In this document: in pieces, positions 18,365 through 28,648 of the stretch
Numbering within the stretch: the first letter of the stretch is position 1
Layout of the letters: the number at the start of each line of letters is the position of its first letter
NCBI RefSeq assembly: GCF_036077095.1
Contig: NZ_CP107960.1
Location: 8,804,001 to 8,868,000 of the forward strand
Direction of reading: 5' to 3'
DNA length: 64,000 bases
From: Streptomyces sp. NBC_00376
GTDB lineage: Bacteria > Actinomycetota > Actinomycetes > Streptomycetales > Streptomycetaceae
Translations under genes and position numbers: made by a program
Notes under the pieces: generated by a model
Seen by the model: the letters and a program-made list of their open reading frames with translations, nothing else
Database searches by the model: none
What the model was told of the DNA's origin: nothing

Positions 18365-19988
18365 GGCTCTGTTCCGTAGTCGGTGGTGACGTTCTGTTGT
18401 CACGACAGAAGGATTCGGTGGCGGAGGAGGTCGAATCCTGCTCGGCCGTGCATCTGGCGCATGATTCTCTTCGTGTGGGTGTTGACGCCTTCGGTGCGGC
18501 CGTTGTGGAAGCGCAGGGTCAGGCCGACGTTGACGGCGGCGCGGTCGGGTTCCAGGCCGTTGCAGAAGCTGTGCAGGTGGGGCAGGCCGGCCACACGGGC
18601 GGCGCTGATCCACTTGTGAGCCGGGTGTCGTTGCCCTTCGACGGGGTCAGCAGCTGGGCGAACTCTGCGACGAGTCGGGCGAGTTCGGCCATCTCGGGGC
18701 ATGCGGTGGTGAGGGTCGACAGGAGGGCGGTGTCCTTGGTCCACAGGTGTTCGGGGTGAGTGAGCAGGAGCCGGGTGGCGTGGCGTGGGGTGGTTACCGG
18801 CCGGTTGCCTTCGGCTCGTCCCTGGGTGAGGTAGCGGACCAGGAGGTTGTGGCTGCCGGTATAGCCCTGGGCTTTGATCTCGCGGAACAGTTGCGTGACG
18901 GTCACCGCGGGCTCGGCCGCGCGCCGGGTGCGCAGGTGCTCGCGGTAGGGGTCGACCAGGGTGGGCCGGTAGCGAGGGGTGATGCGTTCGGCCGACGGCT
19001 CGGGGATGCGGGAATAGCGCTTGACGGTGTTCAGGGCCAGGTTCAGGCGGCGGGAGCATTCCAGGAGTCCGACACCCTGGCCGAGGAGGTCGTGGACCTT
19101 GCGCCAGCGCTCGCGGGTGGTCTGCTCGTGGACCCCGCCGGGGCGGGGCGCATTCACGGTTGCCCCGCAGGGGGCGTGGGCCCGCACTTCGGCCAGGACC
19201 TTGTTGCACAGATTCCGCCACAGGTGCCATCGGTCGCTGACCTGCACCGCGTCGGGCAGCGCCCGACGGATCGCCTCGGCGTAGGTGGCCGACCCGTCCC
19301 GGCACACGACCTCGACGCCGGGATGCGTGCGCAGCCAGGCTTCCAGCCCGGCGGCCTCACGGTCGGGCAGCACGTCGATGCGCGCGCTTGTTTCGGCGTC
19401 GATGATGATCGTGGCGTACCGGTGTCGGCGGCGCAGGGCGAAGTCGTCGGCCCCGACCACTCGCGGGGTCCGTGCCGCTGGTACGGGGATGCGCCGCAGC
19501 AGCCGCAGGGCGGTGGCGAACGACACGGGCGCGGCCAGCGACCGTGTGAGCCGGGCGGCCGCCCGGCCGCATAACTCCTTCACCACCGCGGAGACCTGGC
19601 CGGTCAGACGCGTGGTGCGGCGCTGGAGACGCTCCAGCAGCCCGGGGACCTGTTCACGGAAGGTCTGCCGCCGGCATCCCAGGACCGGGCAGACCAAGCG
19701 TCGTACCTGGACGTGGATCACGACCTTTCGGCCGTCGACCGGCACATCCGCCACGGTCCGGCTGTGGTACCCGTGCACCTTCCCCGTCAGCACCCCGCAC
19801 ACCGGGCAGGGCAAAGGAACATCCCGGGTCCGGGCCGCGATCCGGATCACCTCACCGCCATCCACCACCTCCTCGATGACCAGCGCAGCGAGCCCCGAAA
19901 ACACTTTTCCCACAAGGGAGTTGGCATCGCACATGTGATGTCAACGAGACTCGTCACATGTCGTCACCACCGACTACGGAACAGAGCC
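18365..19988 (-). mobile_element. ISL3-family element with 8-bp duplication
   Basis: Perfect 26-bp inverted repeats (beginning GGCTCTGTTCCGTAGTCGG) lie at 18365-18390 and 19963-19988. The target sequence GTTAAATT is duplicated at 18357-18364 and 19989-19996, a direct record of insertion into the right end of the IS256 element. Length 1624 bp. Confidence 0.97.
18400..19934 (-). pseudogene. ISL3-family transposase, frameshifted
   Basis: About 510 codons. The N-terminal zinc-finger part has CPVCG and CPVLGCRRQTF; an HTH follows; the DDE part shows RVVGADDFALRRRHRYATII, AVQVSDRWHLWRNL and, in a second frame, HSFCNGLEPDRAAVNVGL and FHNGRTEGVNTHTKRIMRQM (Glu). The frame breaks near 18621, where the family reads a tryptophan after TRLT; a single base appears lost. 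The terminal repeats are perfect, so loss of function is probably recent. Confidence 0.92.
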
Positions 19989-20221
19989 GTTAAATTGACA
20001 CACCCTGCGCCCGCAATGCCCCGAAGACCTTCGCCCTGTAGGCCGTTCCTTTTGCGATAGGGGGCGGAAACGGTCGAAGGCAGCCTCACCGGGTGGGCGG
20101 GGCCGCCTTCGAGGGGCGGGGCGTCAGGAGGCCGACGGCTCGGCCCTCTCTCCCGAGGCCGGGATGCCGTGGGCGACGGCCCGGGACGAGCACCTCGCCC
20201 GTTTCGGGGAAGAGCGGCCCC

Positions 20222-20479
20222 GTGTCGCATGAGCCCGGCCCGCGCCGCTCACACGTCATCACGGTGGAGCCCGCGCTCACCCAGTTGTCCAAGCTCACCG
20301 CGGGCGAGACGCACCGCTTGGACCGCGCGATCGTCGCGATCAGCGTCAACCCCGAACTGGGCACCGAGGTGCCCGGCACCCTGTTGCGCGACTACACGGA
20401 CGAGATCGACGGCGTACGGGTCATCTACTTCGTGACGGCCCTGAAGACGATCACGATCGTGGCGTACATCGAAGCCTGA
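20222..20479 (+). CDS. Small RelE/ParE-like protein
   Basis: 85 residues if read from GTG 20222, or 71 from GTG 20264. The sequence RLDRAIVAISVNPELGTEVP followed by DEIDGVRVIYFVTALKTITI resembles the beta-sheet core of RelE/ParE-type ribosome-dependent mRNA interferases or gyrase toxins (arginine-rich helix, NPELG turn, RVIYFV strand). No antitoxin gene is visible next to it; upstream is the IS256 end, so one could have been lost. Function as a toxin is a guess. Confidence 0.5.
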   Translation: MSHEPGPRRSHVITVEPALTQLSKLTAGETHRLDRAIVAISVNPELGTEVPGTLLRDYTDEIDGVRVIYFVTALKTITIVAYIEA

Positions 20480-20572
20480 GAGACCCAACACCGGGAGTGA
20501 CGGGAGGGGGAGCAGAGGAGGCGGAGTGGATGGGGCGGAGTGGATGGGGCGGAGTGGGGAAGGGCAGGCGGA

Positions 20573-20946
20573 TCAGAGGCCTGATTCTTCTTCCCGGGTG
20601 TCGAAGGCGTCACGGGCGCGTGTGATGGCGGGCATGTTCTGTGAGGCCCACGCCAGCAGCACGTCGATGGGGGGTCGAAGGGTCTTGCCGAGGGGTGTGA
20701 TCCGGTACCTGACCGCCACCGGCGGGTGGAGACGACCTCGCGCTCGACCACGCCGTTCCGTTCGAGCCGCCGAAGGGTCGAGGTCAGCGACTTCTGTGTG
20801 ACCTGCGGGATGGCCCGGCGCAACTCGTTGAAGCGGCACGGGCGTTCGCAGAGTTCGTTGAGGACGCTGAGCGACCACTTGTCGAGGATCTGGTCAAGCA
20901 GTTCGCGGTGTGGAGGGTCGATGCGGAATTCGTCGTCGGTATCCAT
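20573..20946 (-). pseudogene. HxlR-family regulator, frameshifted
   Basis: A MarR-like winged-helix regulator of about 124 codons. Frame one: LLDQILDKWSLSVLNELCE, RFNELRRAIPQVTQKSLTS and LRRLERNGVVEREVVS; frame two: AVRYRITPLGKTLRPPIDVL and WASQNMPAITRARDAF. The break is at about 20730 in a GC-rich stretch between the recognition helix and the wing, one base short of the family pattern. It may be a true loss of function or an assembly error. It is divergent from the RidA gene 78 bases away, a common arrangement for HxlR proteins and their target. Confidence 0.8.
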
Positions 20947-21023
20947 GGCGAAACCTGGTCTCGTTGAAGTGTCCTTCTTGCACTAGGTGGCTTACGGATA
21001 CCTAGAGCAACGGAGAAACACCC

Positions 21024-21434
21024 ATGACTGTTCAGCACTTCACGCCGGAAGGCATGCTGCAACCGGCCCCGTACCACAACGTGGCCGTGGGCACCGGAAC
21101 GAAGCACATCCACGTCAGCGGACAGGTCGCACGCCGGGCCGACGGCACTCCGGTTGCGCCCGGCGATCTGGCCGGGCAGGTCGCCCAGGCGCTGCGCAAC
21201 ACCTCCGTCGGGCTGGCGGGCGCGGGCGTGTCGTTCGCGGACGTGCTGCGCCTGACGTTCTACGTGACCCGGTGGAGCCCGGAGAAGATCGGCGAGTTCA
21301 TGGCCGGTGTGGAGGCCGTCGCCGACGAGACCGGGCTCCGGCTCCCCATGCCGCCGGCCTCCCTCATCGGAGTCGAGTACCTCTTCAAGCCGGACGTACT
21401 CGTCGAGGTCGAAGCGACCGCGTTGCTCGACTGA
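21024..21434 (+). CDS. RidA-family protein
   Basis: 136 residues, full length for the RidA/YjgF/YER057c family, which hydrolyses reactive enamine/imine intermediates. Conserved segments include HIHVSGQVARRADGTPV, QVAQALRNTSVGLAGAG, ADVLRLTFYVT and PPASLIGVEYLFKPDVLVEV. The usual active-site arginine before the C-terminal PAR motif is not evident (PMPPASL), so this is probably one of the RidA subgroups without imine deaminase activity. It is divergent from the HxlR gene, its probable regulator. Confidence 0.88.
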   Translation: MTVQHFTPEGMLQPAPYHNVAVGTGTKHIHVSGQVARRADGTPVAPGDLAGQVAQALRNTSVGLAGAGVSFADVLRLTFYVTRWSPEKIGEFMAGVEAVADETGLRLPMPPASLIGVEYLFKPDVLVEVEATALLD

Positions 21435-21638
21435 TCCCTGGGGCGGATGCTGCCCGGACTCGTCCTGATGTGGACGCCGCACGTGAAGGGGAGACGGCGG
21501 CAGACCCACCTTTTCCCGACGTCGCTCGCCATCCCACCGGTCTCACCGACCGGGCCGAGCCCGCCCTCGGTCGGCGGCATCGAGCCGAGACCCGTGCGGC
21601 CCTGCCTGCCGCCGCCTCGCGAGGACGGTGCCGGGTGG

Positions 21639-23171
21639 TCAGTGGACGCAGATGTGGGGCGTCGCGGTGCCCGTCGCCGGTGGCTCGCTCGCGGCGGCGC
21701 GCGCCACATCGGCCAGCAGGCGCAGGCGCTCCGCGCGGTCCAGGTACCGGCCGTCGACCAGGACGGAGTGGATCCGCTGCGTGTGCCGGATGTCGGTGCG
21801 CGGGTCCGCGTCCAGGACCAGCAGGTCTGCTCGGTCGTCCGGCAGTCCGAGCATCCGGGCGGGTGCGCTGGTCGCTGCCTGGAGCACGTCCCGCGTGGGC
21901 AGCCCCACCTCGGCGAGCAGTTCCAACTCGTGGTGCAGGGAGAAGCCGGGAACCGCGTAGCCGGTACCGGTGTCAGTACCCGCGATCAACTGCACACCGG
22001 CCCGGTGGAGTTCCGCGACGAGGCGCAGCCGGTGTTCGTAGATCTGGTGGATACGGGAGGTGTCCTGCGCGGTGCGGCCTGCGGTGAGGGAGGACCAGAT
22101 GGCGGGCCAGGATTCGGTCATCCAGCCGGGCAGGTAGGCGAACTCCGGTGACTCGGTGGGCAATTGATCGGTGCGCTCCAGCGAGTGGTGGACGGTGAGG
22201 GTCGGTACGACGCGGGTGCCATTGGCGGCGAGCCGGTCGAAGAGGGCACGGGTGCGGCCGATGTCGTACGTCCGCATCGCCTCCCACTCCACCGCGTGCA
22301 CCTGCCGGAACCAGCTCGCGTAACGCTCGAAGCTGGTGCCGAGGGCGGGGTCGATACGGATCCTCGCCATGGCCCGCCTGATTTCGTCCTCGCGGGCCGA
22401 GGTGGCGAGGAGGAGGGCGTGCAGGTGCTCGATGGACTGCTGCCCGCTGTCGCTCGCTCGGGCGACGGGAAGGGTGTCGGGGCAGTGGCCCGCGTGACGC
22501 AGGCCCTGCCTGCGGGACTCGTCGGCGATCGCCTCGTACGCCTCCGGTGTCAGCCGCGAGTACACCTTGACGAAGTCGGCGCCGCTCGCTTTCGCCTCGC
22601 GCACCGCCTGTCGCGCGGACGGGGCGTCGGTGACCTCGACGACGCGATCGCCGGTGTCATTGGCCCACAACGAGGGCCGCCCGTCGATGATCGAGCTGGC
22701 GATCACCCAGCGCGGGCCGAGGAGTTTGCCCGCACGGACCTTGCCGCGCCACTCGTGGTGGAGGGGCCCGCCCCACATCTCGCGCACTGCGGTCACGCCG
22801 TTGAGCGGGAAGAGGGGCGGCAGCACGGTCTCGGGCCCTTGGTTGTGGACGTGGGACTCGATGAGGCCGCCCATGACGATGTACTTGCCGGTCAGGTCGT
22901 ACGTCGTCGCCCCGCTCGGAATCGCGACCTCGGCCGAGCGGCCCGTACGGATGATGCGGCCGTCGCGTACGAGAACGGTGCGGTCGGCGCCCGCGCCCAG
23001 GATCGTGGCGTGGGTGAGGGCGATGGTGCTGCTGCCGGGGTGCTGACCGGATGCGGCCGTCGTACGGTCCGGAGCCGTGCGGGGGAAGGCCGCCGCGGGC
23101 GGTGCGGCGGACAGGAGGGCGCCGCCGGAGAGGGCGGCCGAGGTGGCGAGGGCTTCGCGTCGAGTGGGCAT
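21639..23171 (-). CDS. Exported amidohydrolase
   Basis: 510 residues with a twin-arginine-type signal ([20 protein letters not shown], cleavage near AAPPAAA). The catalytic domain is of the Amidohydro_1/imidazolonepropionase-prolidase type: IESHVHN near residue 104 (HxH), [10 protein letters not shown] with the lysine that may bridge the metals, GLRHAGHC and [10 protein letters not shown] (metal His), and [10 protein letters not shown] (Asp). The beta-sandwich is closed by [20 protein letters not shown]. The substrate is unknown; Xaa-Pro or acyl-amide compounds are typical. It stands alone between RidA and a divergent phosphatase gene. Confidence 0.88.
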   Translation of the reverse strand: MPTRREALATSAALSGGALLSAAPPAAAFPRTAPDRTTAASGQHPGSSTIALTHATILGAGADRTVLVRDGRIIRTGRSAEVAIPSGATTYDLTGKYIVMGGLIESHVHNQGPETVLPPLFPLNGVTAVREMWGGPLHHEWRGKVRAGKLLGPRWVIASSIIDGRPSLWANDTGDRVVEVTDAPSARQAVREAKASGADFVKVYSRLTPEAYEAIADESRRQGLRHAGHCPDTLPVARASDSGQQSIEHLHALLLATSAREDEIRRAMARIRIDPALGTSFERYASWFRQVHAVEWEAMRTYDIGRTRALFDRLAANGTRVVPTLTVHHSLERTDQLPTESPEFAYLPGWMTESWPAIWSSLTAGRTAQDTSRIHQIYEHRLRLVAELHRAGVQLIAGTDTGTGYAVPGFSLHHELELLAEVGLPTRDVLQAATSAPARMLGLPDDRADLLVLDADPRTDIRHTQRIHSVLVDGRYLDRAERLRLLADVARAAASEPPATGTATPHICVH

Positions 23172-23397
23172 GGCACCACTCTGGTCCGGGCCGGATCCAT
23201 GGTCACTGGCTCCAGGCAGTGGGTTCGGGGTGCTGGTGACACCACCACGAAGAGTGGCACCACCACGAAGACGCCATGAAGAGGGGGTGGCTCGGCACGA
23301 CGTCGTGCCCGCTGTTCTTCGTGTTCGCCGGGTACGTCCGAACCGCCGATCCGGGCGAGGAGACCCCCCGGATGGTCCGGGGCGCCAGAATGGTGCG

Positions 23398-24096
23398 ATG
23401 GATCATCACTTCGTAGGCATACCGGATTTGACCGGCGTTCCCCGTGTCGCTGTCGTCATCGACGTCATGCGCACCGTGGCCGCGTGGGCCTTCTCGCGTG
23501 GCGTCGAGAGGATCGTGCTGGCCTCGACCGAGATCGAGGCCCTTGCCCTGAAGGAGAGCCATCCGGGGTGGGTGGCCTTGAAGGACGGTGCGCCGGCAGC
23601 GGGCTTCGATGCGGTGAACTCACCCGGCCTGCTCAGGTCACGCGATTTCGCGGGCCGCACGATGGTGCAGAAGACGACGGCAGGGACCGTGGGCGCGCTG
23701 GCCGTCGCCGACGCACCGCTGGTCCTGTGCGCGAGCTTCGTGGTGGCCGGCCCGACCGCGCGGTTCCTGCGGGCCGGGGATCCCGGCCCAGTGACGTTCG
23801 TCGTCACCGGCGAGGAAGGCCGGGCCGACGAGGACCTGGCCTGCGCCGAGTACATCAGTCGTTCCATGGCCGGAGACGATGTCGAGGCGGCCCCGTATCT
23901 CGACCGTGCGAGGACTTCCCGAGCCGCAGCCGATCTTGCCAGTGGGCTGCGGAGCGGAAACCACCCGGACGATGTCGACCTCTGCCTGGAGATCGGCAGA
24001 TTCCCCTTCGCGATGGTGGCTCGCCAGGAAGAGTCTCTGATGGTGCTCCGTCCTGTTGCGGTGCCTGGCATCCCGTCCAGCCCGCCGACCTACTGA
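23398..24096 (+). CDS. 2-phosphosulfolactate phosphatase-like (ComB)
   Basis: 232 residues. [20 protein letters not shown] at the N-terminus and [40 protein letters not shown] and [13 protein letters not shown] match the ComB family of Mg2+-dependent 2-phosphosulfolactate phosphatases, acting in sulfolactate/coenzyme M-type metabolism in other organisms. The usual DVLRAT-like motif is here DVMRTV. The role in an actinomycete without known coenzyme M use is uncertain. Start ATG 23398. Confidence 0.8.
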   Translation: MDHHFVGIPDLTGVPRVAVVIDVMRTVAAWAFSRGVERIVLASTEIEALALKESHPGWVALKDGAPAAGFDAVNSPGLLRSRDFAGRTMVQKTTAGTVGALAVADAPLVLCASFVVAGPTARFLRAGDPGPVTFVVTGEEGRADEDLACAEYISRSMAGDDVEAAPYLDRARTSRAAADLASGLRSGNHPDDVDLCLEIGRFPFAMVARQEESLMVLRPVAVPGIPSSPPTY

Positions 24097-24315
24097 CCCG
24101 CTGACCTACTGACCCACTGGCCGCAGCGGGACGGCACTGGCCGGGCCGTCGCAGGTCAGGTGCTGCCCCGCCGGTCGGGCCCGGAGGGGTGATCCCTGCT
24201 CTCTCCCGTTCCCCCGTACATGACGGCCACCGGGCCGCGGACGCCGTGGCGTGGAGCCCGCAGCGTCGACGGCCTCGGTGTGGATCGGCGCGGCTCGGTG
24301 TGACTCGGTGCCCGG

Positions 24316-24996
24316 TCAGACGATGACGGGGACGGCCTCGGCACGGTTGGTGGCCCAGTTGGTGACGATGGGCTTTTCGACGGTGGCGGGGTCGGGGAGC
24401 TTGAGCTCGGCGGGGTTCGGGTCGTCCTCGGTGGTGGAGATGATGACGTTCTCGAACTCCGTGCCGCCGTCGCCGTCGGTGGTCTTGGGGTTGATGCCGG
24501 TGTACGCGACGGCGGAGCCGGTGAGCTTGATCGGGTCTTCGCCGCCCTGCCCGACGGGGGAGGCGACACCGTCGGCGCCGGAACCGAAGGACACGCTGGG
24601 CGTGTTGACCTCCAGGAAGCAGGTGATACCGGGCTTGGCCTTGGCGGTGACGAGGTAGTAGCCGCCGGCCTGGGACTCCGAGGTGACCGTGAAGCTGAGG
24701 TCGTTGGTGCCGCAGGACTGTCCGTAGCCGTCCTTCTTGCCGTCGCCGGAGTCGGTCTTGTCGGTCGAGCCGCCGGTGGAGGAGCCGTTGGACCCGGAGC
24801 CGCTGGCGGAGGGCTTGTCGCTGGAGGAGCCGTCGCTCCCGCCGCTGCTCGCGGAGGCGGCGGCGGAGGGAGCTGCGGGACCGGCGGCGTCCGCGGCGTC
24901 TTCGGGGTCGCAGGCCGTGGTGGTGGCGGCGAGGGCCGTGATGGCTGCGGCGGCCAGGACGAGACGGGTGGAACGGGCGGCGAGACGCGAGCGCAT
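24316..24996 (-). CDS. DUF4232-type lipoprotein
   Basis: 226-residue predicted lipoprotein. A signal peptide ends in a lipobox-like ATTTAC with the lipidated Cys at residue 29. A low-complexity linker of Ser/Gly/Asp/Lys (residues about 45-90) precedes a single beta-rich domain of DUF4232 type containing CGTNDLSFTV, GGYYLVTAKAKPG and CFLEVNTPSVSFG. Such proteins are common on Streptomyces surfaces; none has an assigned role. Confidence 0.82.
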   Translation of the reverse strand: MRSRLAARSTRLVLAAAAITALAATTTACDPEDAADAAGPAAPSAAASASSGGSDGSSSDKPSASGSGSNGSSTGGSTDKTDSGDGKKDGYGQSCGTNDLSFTVTSESQAGGYYLVTAKAKPGITCFLEVNTPSVSFGSGADGVASPVGQGGEDPIKLTGSAVAYTGINPKTTDGDGGTEFENVIISTTEDDPNPAELKLPDPATVEKPIVTNWATNRAEAVPVIV

Positions 24997-25271
24997 CGTG
25001 AACTCCAGCGGCTGTTGGTTGCGGTCTTTCCTGCTGACACCGATGACACTAGGGCTGATTCGATCCTGAAGTGATCCCGTGAATGTCCGGGTCCTGTCTC
25101 AGTGATCTTCGTGCGGTAGCACCGTTCGTCGTCGGCACGCGGCCGACCAAGGCAGGGAGCGGTACGCGAACGCAGGAACTGCCGCCGCTGGCCGGGGAGT
25201 TGAATGTCCGGGTGGATACTCGGACATAATTCGCAGGCGTGCAGTCATGGAATGAACCTATTCTGCTCCTC

Positions 25272-26063
25272 ATGACCGATTGGAAAAGCGTCGAGGCCGC
25301 CGACTGTGCCGTGCCCGATGACCGGCCCATGGACGACCTCGTTCGCGAGCTGTCCCGTGCCCTCGCGGATCCCGATCCGCAGGTCCGGGACGGCGCGCCC
25401 TACACCGTCCTTGCGACCTGGATCGCCCGCGGGACGATCGCGGCGTCCCGGCGGCTGGAGCTGGGGGACGAGATGGCCAGCCGGTTCACCGACCCGCGGG
25501 TCGAGGCCCGCACCTTCGCGCCGCTCGTGCTCGACATGCTGGTGGAAGCGGGGGACTTCAAGCCCGGCTGGGTGGACGCGTTCGAGCGCTGGTACCCGGT
25601 GGAGCGGGATCTACGCGGCCACGACGAGACGCTCGGCTGGCTGCACGCGGTGGCGCACGGCGCGGACCTGCTCGCCGGCTTCGGCTGCCATCCCCGGGTG
25701 GCGCCGGTGCGGATGCTGGACCTTGCCGCCGCTCGGCTGACGGCGCCCACCGATCACGTCTACGACCAGTTGGAGGACGACCGCCTGGCACGCGCGATCG
25801 CCCGGGTCCTCACCCGCACGGACCTGAGTGAACGCGACGCCGTCCGCTGGCTGGATCCGATTGCCAACCGTTTCGGGGCCGCCCGGATCAGCACGCCGGT
25901 GCCCGCTCACCTCAGCAACTGCCTGCGCACCCTGCGCCTGCTCTACATACTCGCCGACCGAGGCGTACGCCCCGTCGACGAACTGCCCGCGCAACCCCTC
26001 CACCACCGCGACGCGGTCAAGTCCGCACTCGCCGCCGCCCTCGACCGGATCGTCAGACGCTGA
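25272..26063 (+). CDS. DUF2785 protein
   Basis: 263 residues, all alpha-helical. TWIARGTIAASRRLELGDEM, VEARTFAPLVLDMLVEAGDF and ETLGWLHAVAHGADLLAGFG match DUF2785, a family of unknown function with HEAT-like helical pairs. Start ATG 25272 gives the family N-terminus MTDWKSVE; ATG 25239 is an alternative. No ribosome-binding site is clear for either. Confidence 0.8.
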   Translation: MTDWKSVEAADCAVPDDRPMDDLVRELSRALADPDPQVRDGAPYTVLATWIARGTIAASRRLELGDEMASRFTDPRVEARTFAPLVLDMLVEAGDFKPGWVDAFERWYPVERDLRGHDETLGWLHAVAHGADLLAGFGCHPRVAPVRMLDLAAARLTAPTDHVYDQLEDDRLARAIARVLTRTDLSERDAVRWLDPIANRFGAARISTPVPAHLSNCLRTLRLLYILADRGVRPVDELPAQPLHHRDAVKSALAAALDRIVRR

Positions 26064-26439
26064 CCGACCACACCCGGCCCGGCGTCCGGGCGGACCGGTG
26101 CGCACACCCGCGCCAGGCGGATCGAAGGCCTGCACGCCGGACACCGGGCCGGTACGGTCTGGCCGGGCGTGGTGCTCGTCGTTGACCAGGTGATCGGTCA
26201 GATCGCCGTCGGAGGCATCCTCCCGCAGCCGCACCTGCGCCCCAACGGGTTCAGCCCGTACGGCGTGGCCCACTCCTCGATCCTTCTCGACGGGAGCTGG
26301 CGCGACGGGCTGCTGGGGAGCGGATCCTCGGCGACTAAGAACGTTCAAGTGGCGGTATATGAAGGCAACTTGGCAGCCCCCGCAAAGACGATTCGAGGGA
26401 GGGCGCGCCGCGTTTCACCCAGCCTCGGGGCGGCCCCGC
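26064..26439. other. Intergenic, no recognisable gene
   Basis: About 376 bases between the DUF2785 gene and the MMPL remnant. Both strands have open frames but no recognisable domain; around 26169-26330 a plus-strand stretch (VDQVIGQIAVGGILPQP) may be leftover coding sequence. Confidence 0.4.
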
Positions 26440-26713
26440 CAGCAGTACGACTCCCAGCAGACGGCCGCCCGGGACCGCACGCTCATCGTGCCCGTCGTAC
26501 TCGGCATCATCCTGCTCATCCTGGTCCTGCTGCTGCGCTCACTGCTCGTCCCGGTCCTGCTCGTGGCGACCGTCGCGCTGAAATTCCTGGCGACGCTGGG
26601 GGTGTCGGCCGTCGTCTTCGAGCACCTGCTCGGCTTCAGCAGAACGGACGCCTCGGTGCCGCTGTACGGGTTCGTGTTCCTGGTGGCACTCGGCGTGGAC
26701 TACAACATCTGGC
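26440..26713 (+). pseudogene. MMPL-family transporter fragment
   Basis: About 90 codons from the C-terminal transmembrane domain of an MmpL/RND-type lipid transporter: TLIVPVVLGIILLILVLLLR, VPVLLVATVALKFLATLGVS and VPLYGFVFLVALGVDYNI. The reading is cut exactly at the IS6 inverted repeat, inside the DYN-I motif, and the N-terminal 600 or so residues are missing on the other side. Dead fragment. Confidence 0.85.
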
Positions 26714-27560
26714 GTTGTCACGTTGTCGGGGGCGTGATCGTCTGTGGGCGAGCGGGGGCCGGGGCGGCCTGTTGTTCAGACCCTGGCGGGCAGGCCGGTG
26801 CTGCCGGTGATGTGGTTCCAGATAGTGAAGCGGATGGTCATCTCGAGGCGGTGGCGGCCGGCGGCCATGTGGTGGCGGTCGGGTCGGAAGTGGGGTGAGA
26901 TCCCGGTGAACGCGGACAGGAACCGCTGCGCCCCGCCAATGCTGCGGAATCCTTTCATCGCGCGTTCACGCTGCCTCGTCGGCTGATGGGAGTTCTTTGC
27001 CCGGTTGTTCAACCCCTTGTGCGAGAGATGTTCCACCGAGGGCATCACCTCACGGTGCGCTGCGCCGTAGGCACGGAGTTTGTCCGTGACGATCACCCTG
27101 GGCACCGCCCGGTCGTTTTGAGGAGCCGGCGGAAGAAGCGCCTGGCCGCGGCCTTGTCACGACGGGCCTGCACGAGGATGTCGAGTACCATCCCGTCTTG
27201 GTCCACGGCCCGCAACAGGTACTTCCACTCACCATTGATCTTGATGAAGACCTCGTCGAGATGCCACTTGTCACCCGGCCGGGGGCACCTCCGGCGCAAC
27301 GAGTTGGCATAGGCCTGACCGAACTTCAGGCTCCAGCGGCGGATTGTCTCGTAGGAGACGATCACTCCGCGCTCGAGCATCAGCTCCTCGACCTCGCGGA
27401 AGCTGAGCGGGAAGCGGAAGTACAGTCACACGCAGTGCGAGATGACCTCCACCGGGTACCGGTGGCCTTTGTACGACGGTGCCGTGGAAGGCATGATCGG
27501 CTCCCCTCCCCGGACCCACCAACCCGGAGATCATCCCAGCCCGACCGTCAATGTGACAGT
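26714..27560 (-). mobile_element. IS6-family element, second copy
   Basis: Inverted repeats GTTGTCACGTTG (26714-26725) and, inverted, CAATGTGACAGT (27549-27560) match those of the copy at 4381. Length 847 bp. Its insertion truncated an MMPL gene on the left and an unrelated hypothetical gene on the right, so sequence was lost between the two flanks. Confidence 0.88.
26776..27494 (-). pseudogene. IS6-family transposase with stop and frameshift
   Basis: Starts at ATG 27494 (MPSTAPSYKGHRYPVEVISH), then meets a TGA where the first copy has Trp (HCVWLYF), continues through MLERGVIVSYETIRRW and GDKWHLDEVFIKINGEWKYL (first Asp) and DQDGMVLDILVQARRDKAAA, and shifts frame near 27105 before VIVTDKLRAYGAAHREVMP. 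Both lesions inactivate it. Confidence 0.9.
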
Positions 27561-27695
27561 CCCGTCCCAGTGGTCGACCGGATTCCATTCCTCGGTGAGG
27601 TTGGCGTTGTAGGGCGCCATGATGGCAGCTATGGCCTGGGGAACCTTCCGAGGCGAGGTCGGCGGCAGGCACACAGCGGCGAAGAACTTGGTCAT
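27561..27695 (-). pseudogene. N-terminal fragment of a hypothetical gene
   Basis: Starting at ATG 27695 the minus strand reads MTKFFAAVCLPPTSPRKVPQ, AIAAIMAPYNANLTEEWNP and VDHWDG, then runs into the IS6 repeat. This is the start of a gene whose remainder was removed by the insertion. I recognise no function. Confidence 0.6.
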
Positions 27696-27765
27696 GCCCG
27701 GGAGCGTAAGCCCTGGGATTTGTCCGCCCATGTGACTGTCACGTCGGCGGATCGTTGTCTCGGCC

Positions 27766-28648
27766 ATGGGGCGGGGTGATCTGACAGATGCGGAGTGGGA
27801 GCGGCTGCGGCCGTTCCTGCCGGTGGGCAATGGCCGATGCGGTAGGTGGCGGGATCATCGGCAGGTGATCGACGGGATCTTGCACCGGGTGCGGACCGGC
27901 ATCCACCGGCGTGACCTGCCGGAACGGTTCGGGCCGTGGAAGACGCTCTATGAGCGGCACCGGCTGTGGTCGGCCGACGGAACCTGGGAGCGGCTGCTCC
28001 AGCAGGTCCAAGCCGAAGCGGATGCCGCCGGTGAGATCGACGGGACATCGGGGTGGATTCCACGGCGGTGCGCGCTCATCAGCACGCGGCGGGCGCCCGT
28101 ACCAGCCCGCCGCCCGCGCCCCGCACGTCAAAAGGGGACGCGGGCGGGGAACACCAGGACGAACCGCCGTGGCAGAGCCTTCACGCCCGCCTGGTGGAGG
28201 TGGTGAAGCAGGTGAGGGACTGGGCCGCTCAAGGGGCGGCTTCACCACCAAGCTCCATCTGAGCGCCGAAGGCCGGTGCCGGCCGCTGTCCCTGATCGTC
28301 ACACCCGGCCAACGGGCCGACTGCACCCAACTGGACCCCGTACTTGACAAGATCCGCGTTCCGCGCACCGGTCCGGGCAGACCGCGCAAGAAGCCCGACA
28401 GCCTCGCCGCGGACAAGGCGTACAGCAACGGGCCACGCCGGGACAGCCTGCGCCGCCGGGGCATCCGGCACACCATCCCGGAGAAAACCGACAGCCAGGC
28501 CGCCCGCCAGCGCAAAGGCTCACGTGGCGGACGGCCACCCGGCTTCGACAGGCAGCGCTACAAGAAACGCAACACCGTCGAGCGGGCCATCAACAAGCTG
28601 AAACAGTCCCGGGCCGTGGCCACGCGATACGACAAGCGCGGCTACGTC
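27766..28648 (+). pseudogene. IS5-family transposase, frameshifted and truncated
   Basis: Begins at ATG 27766 (MGRGDLTDAEWERLRPFLPV), with VIDGILHRVRTGIHRRDLPE and RLLQQVQAEADAAGEID. The frame breaks near 28047, where a T of the expected Trp codon is missing; DSTAVRAHQHAAGA continues in a second frame and GGFTTKLHLSAEGRCRPLSL, LAADKAYSNG and RNTVERAINKLKQSRAVATR in a third. It stops at KRGY, where an inverted piece of a related element begins, so the last codons and the right terminus are lost. Confidence 0.85.

Larger units (their letters stand above)
16996..20001 (+). mobile_element. IS256-family element carrying ISL3
   Basis: The ends are related inverted repeats: GTGTCTAATCAACGG near 16996 and the complement of CCGTTAAATTGACAC near 20001. 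The ISL3 element at 18365-19988 lies a few bases inside the right end. Without it the element is about 1.38 kb, normal for IS256. Exact termini are uncertain by a few bases. Confidence 0.75.
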
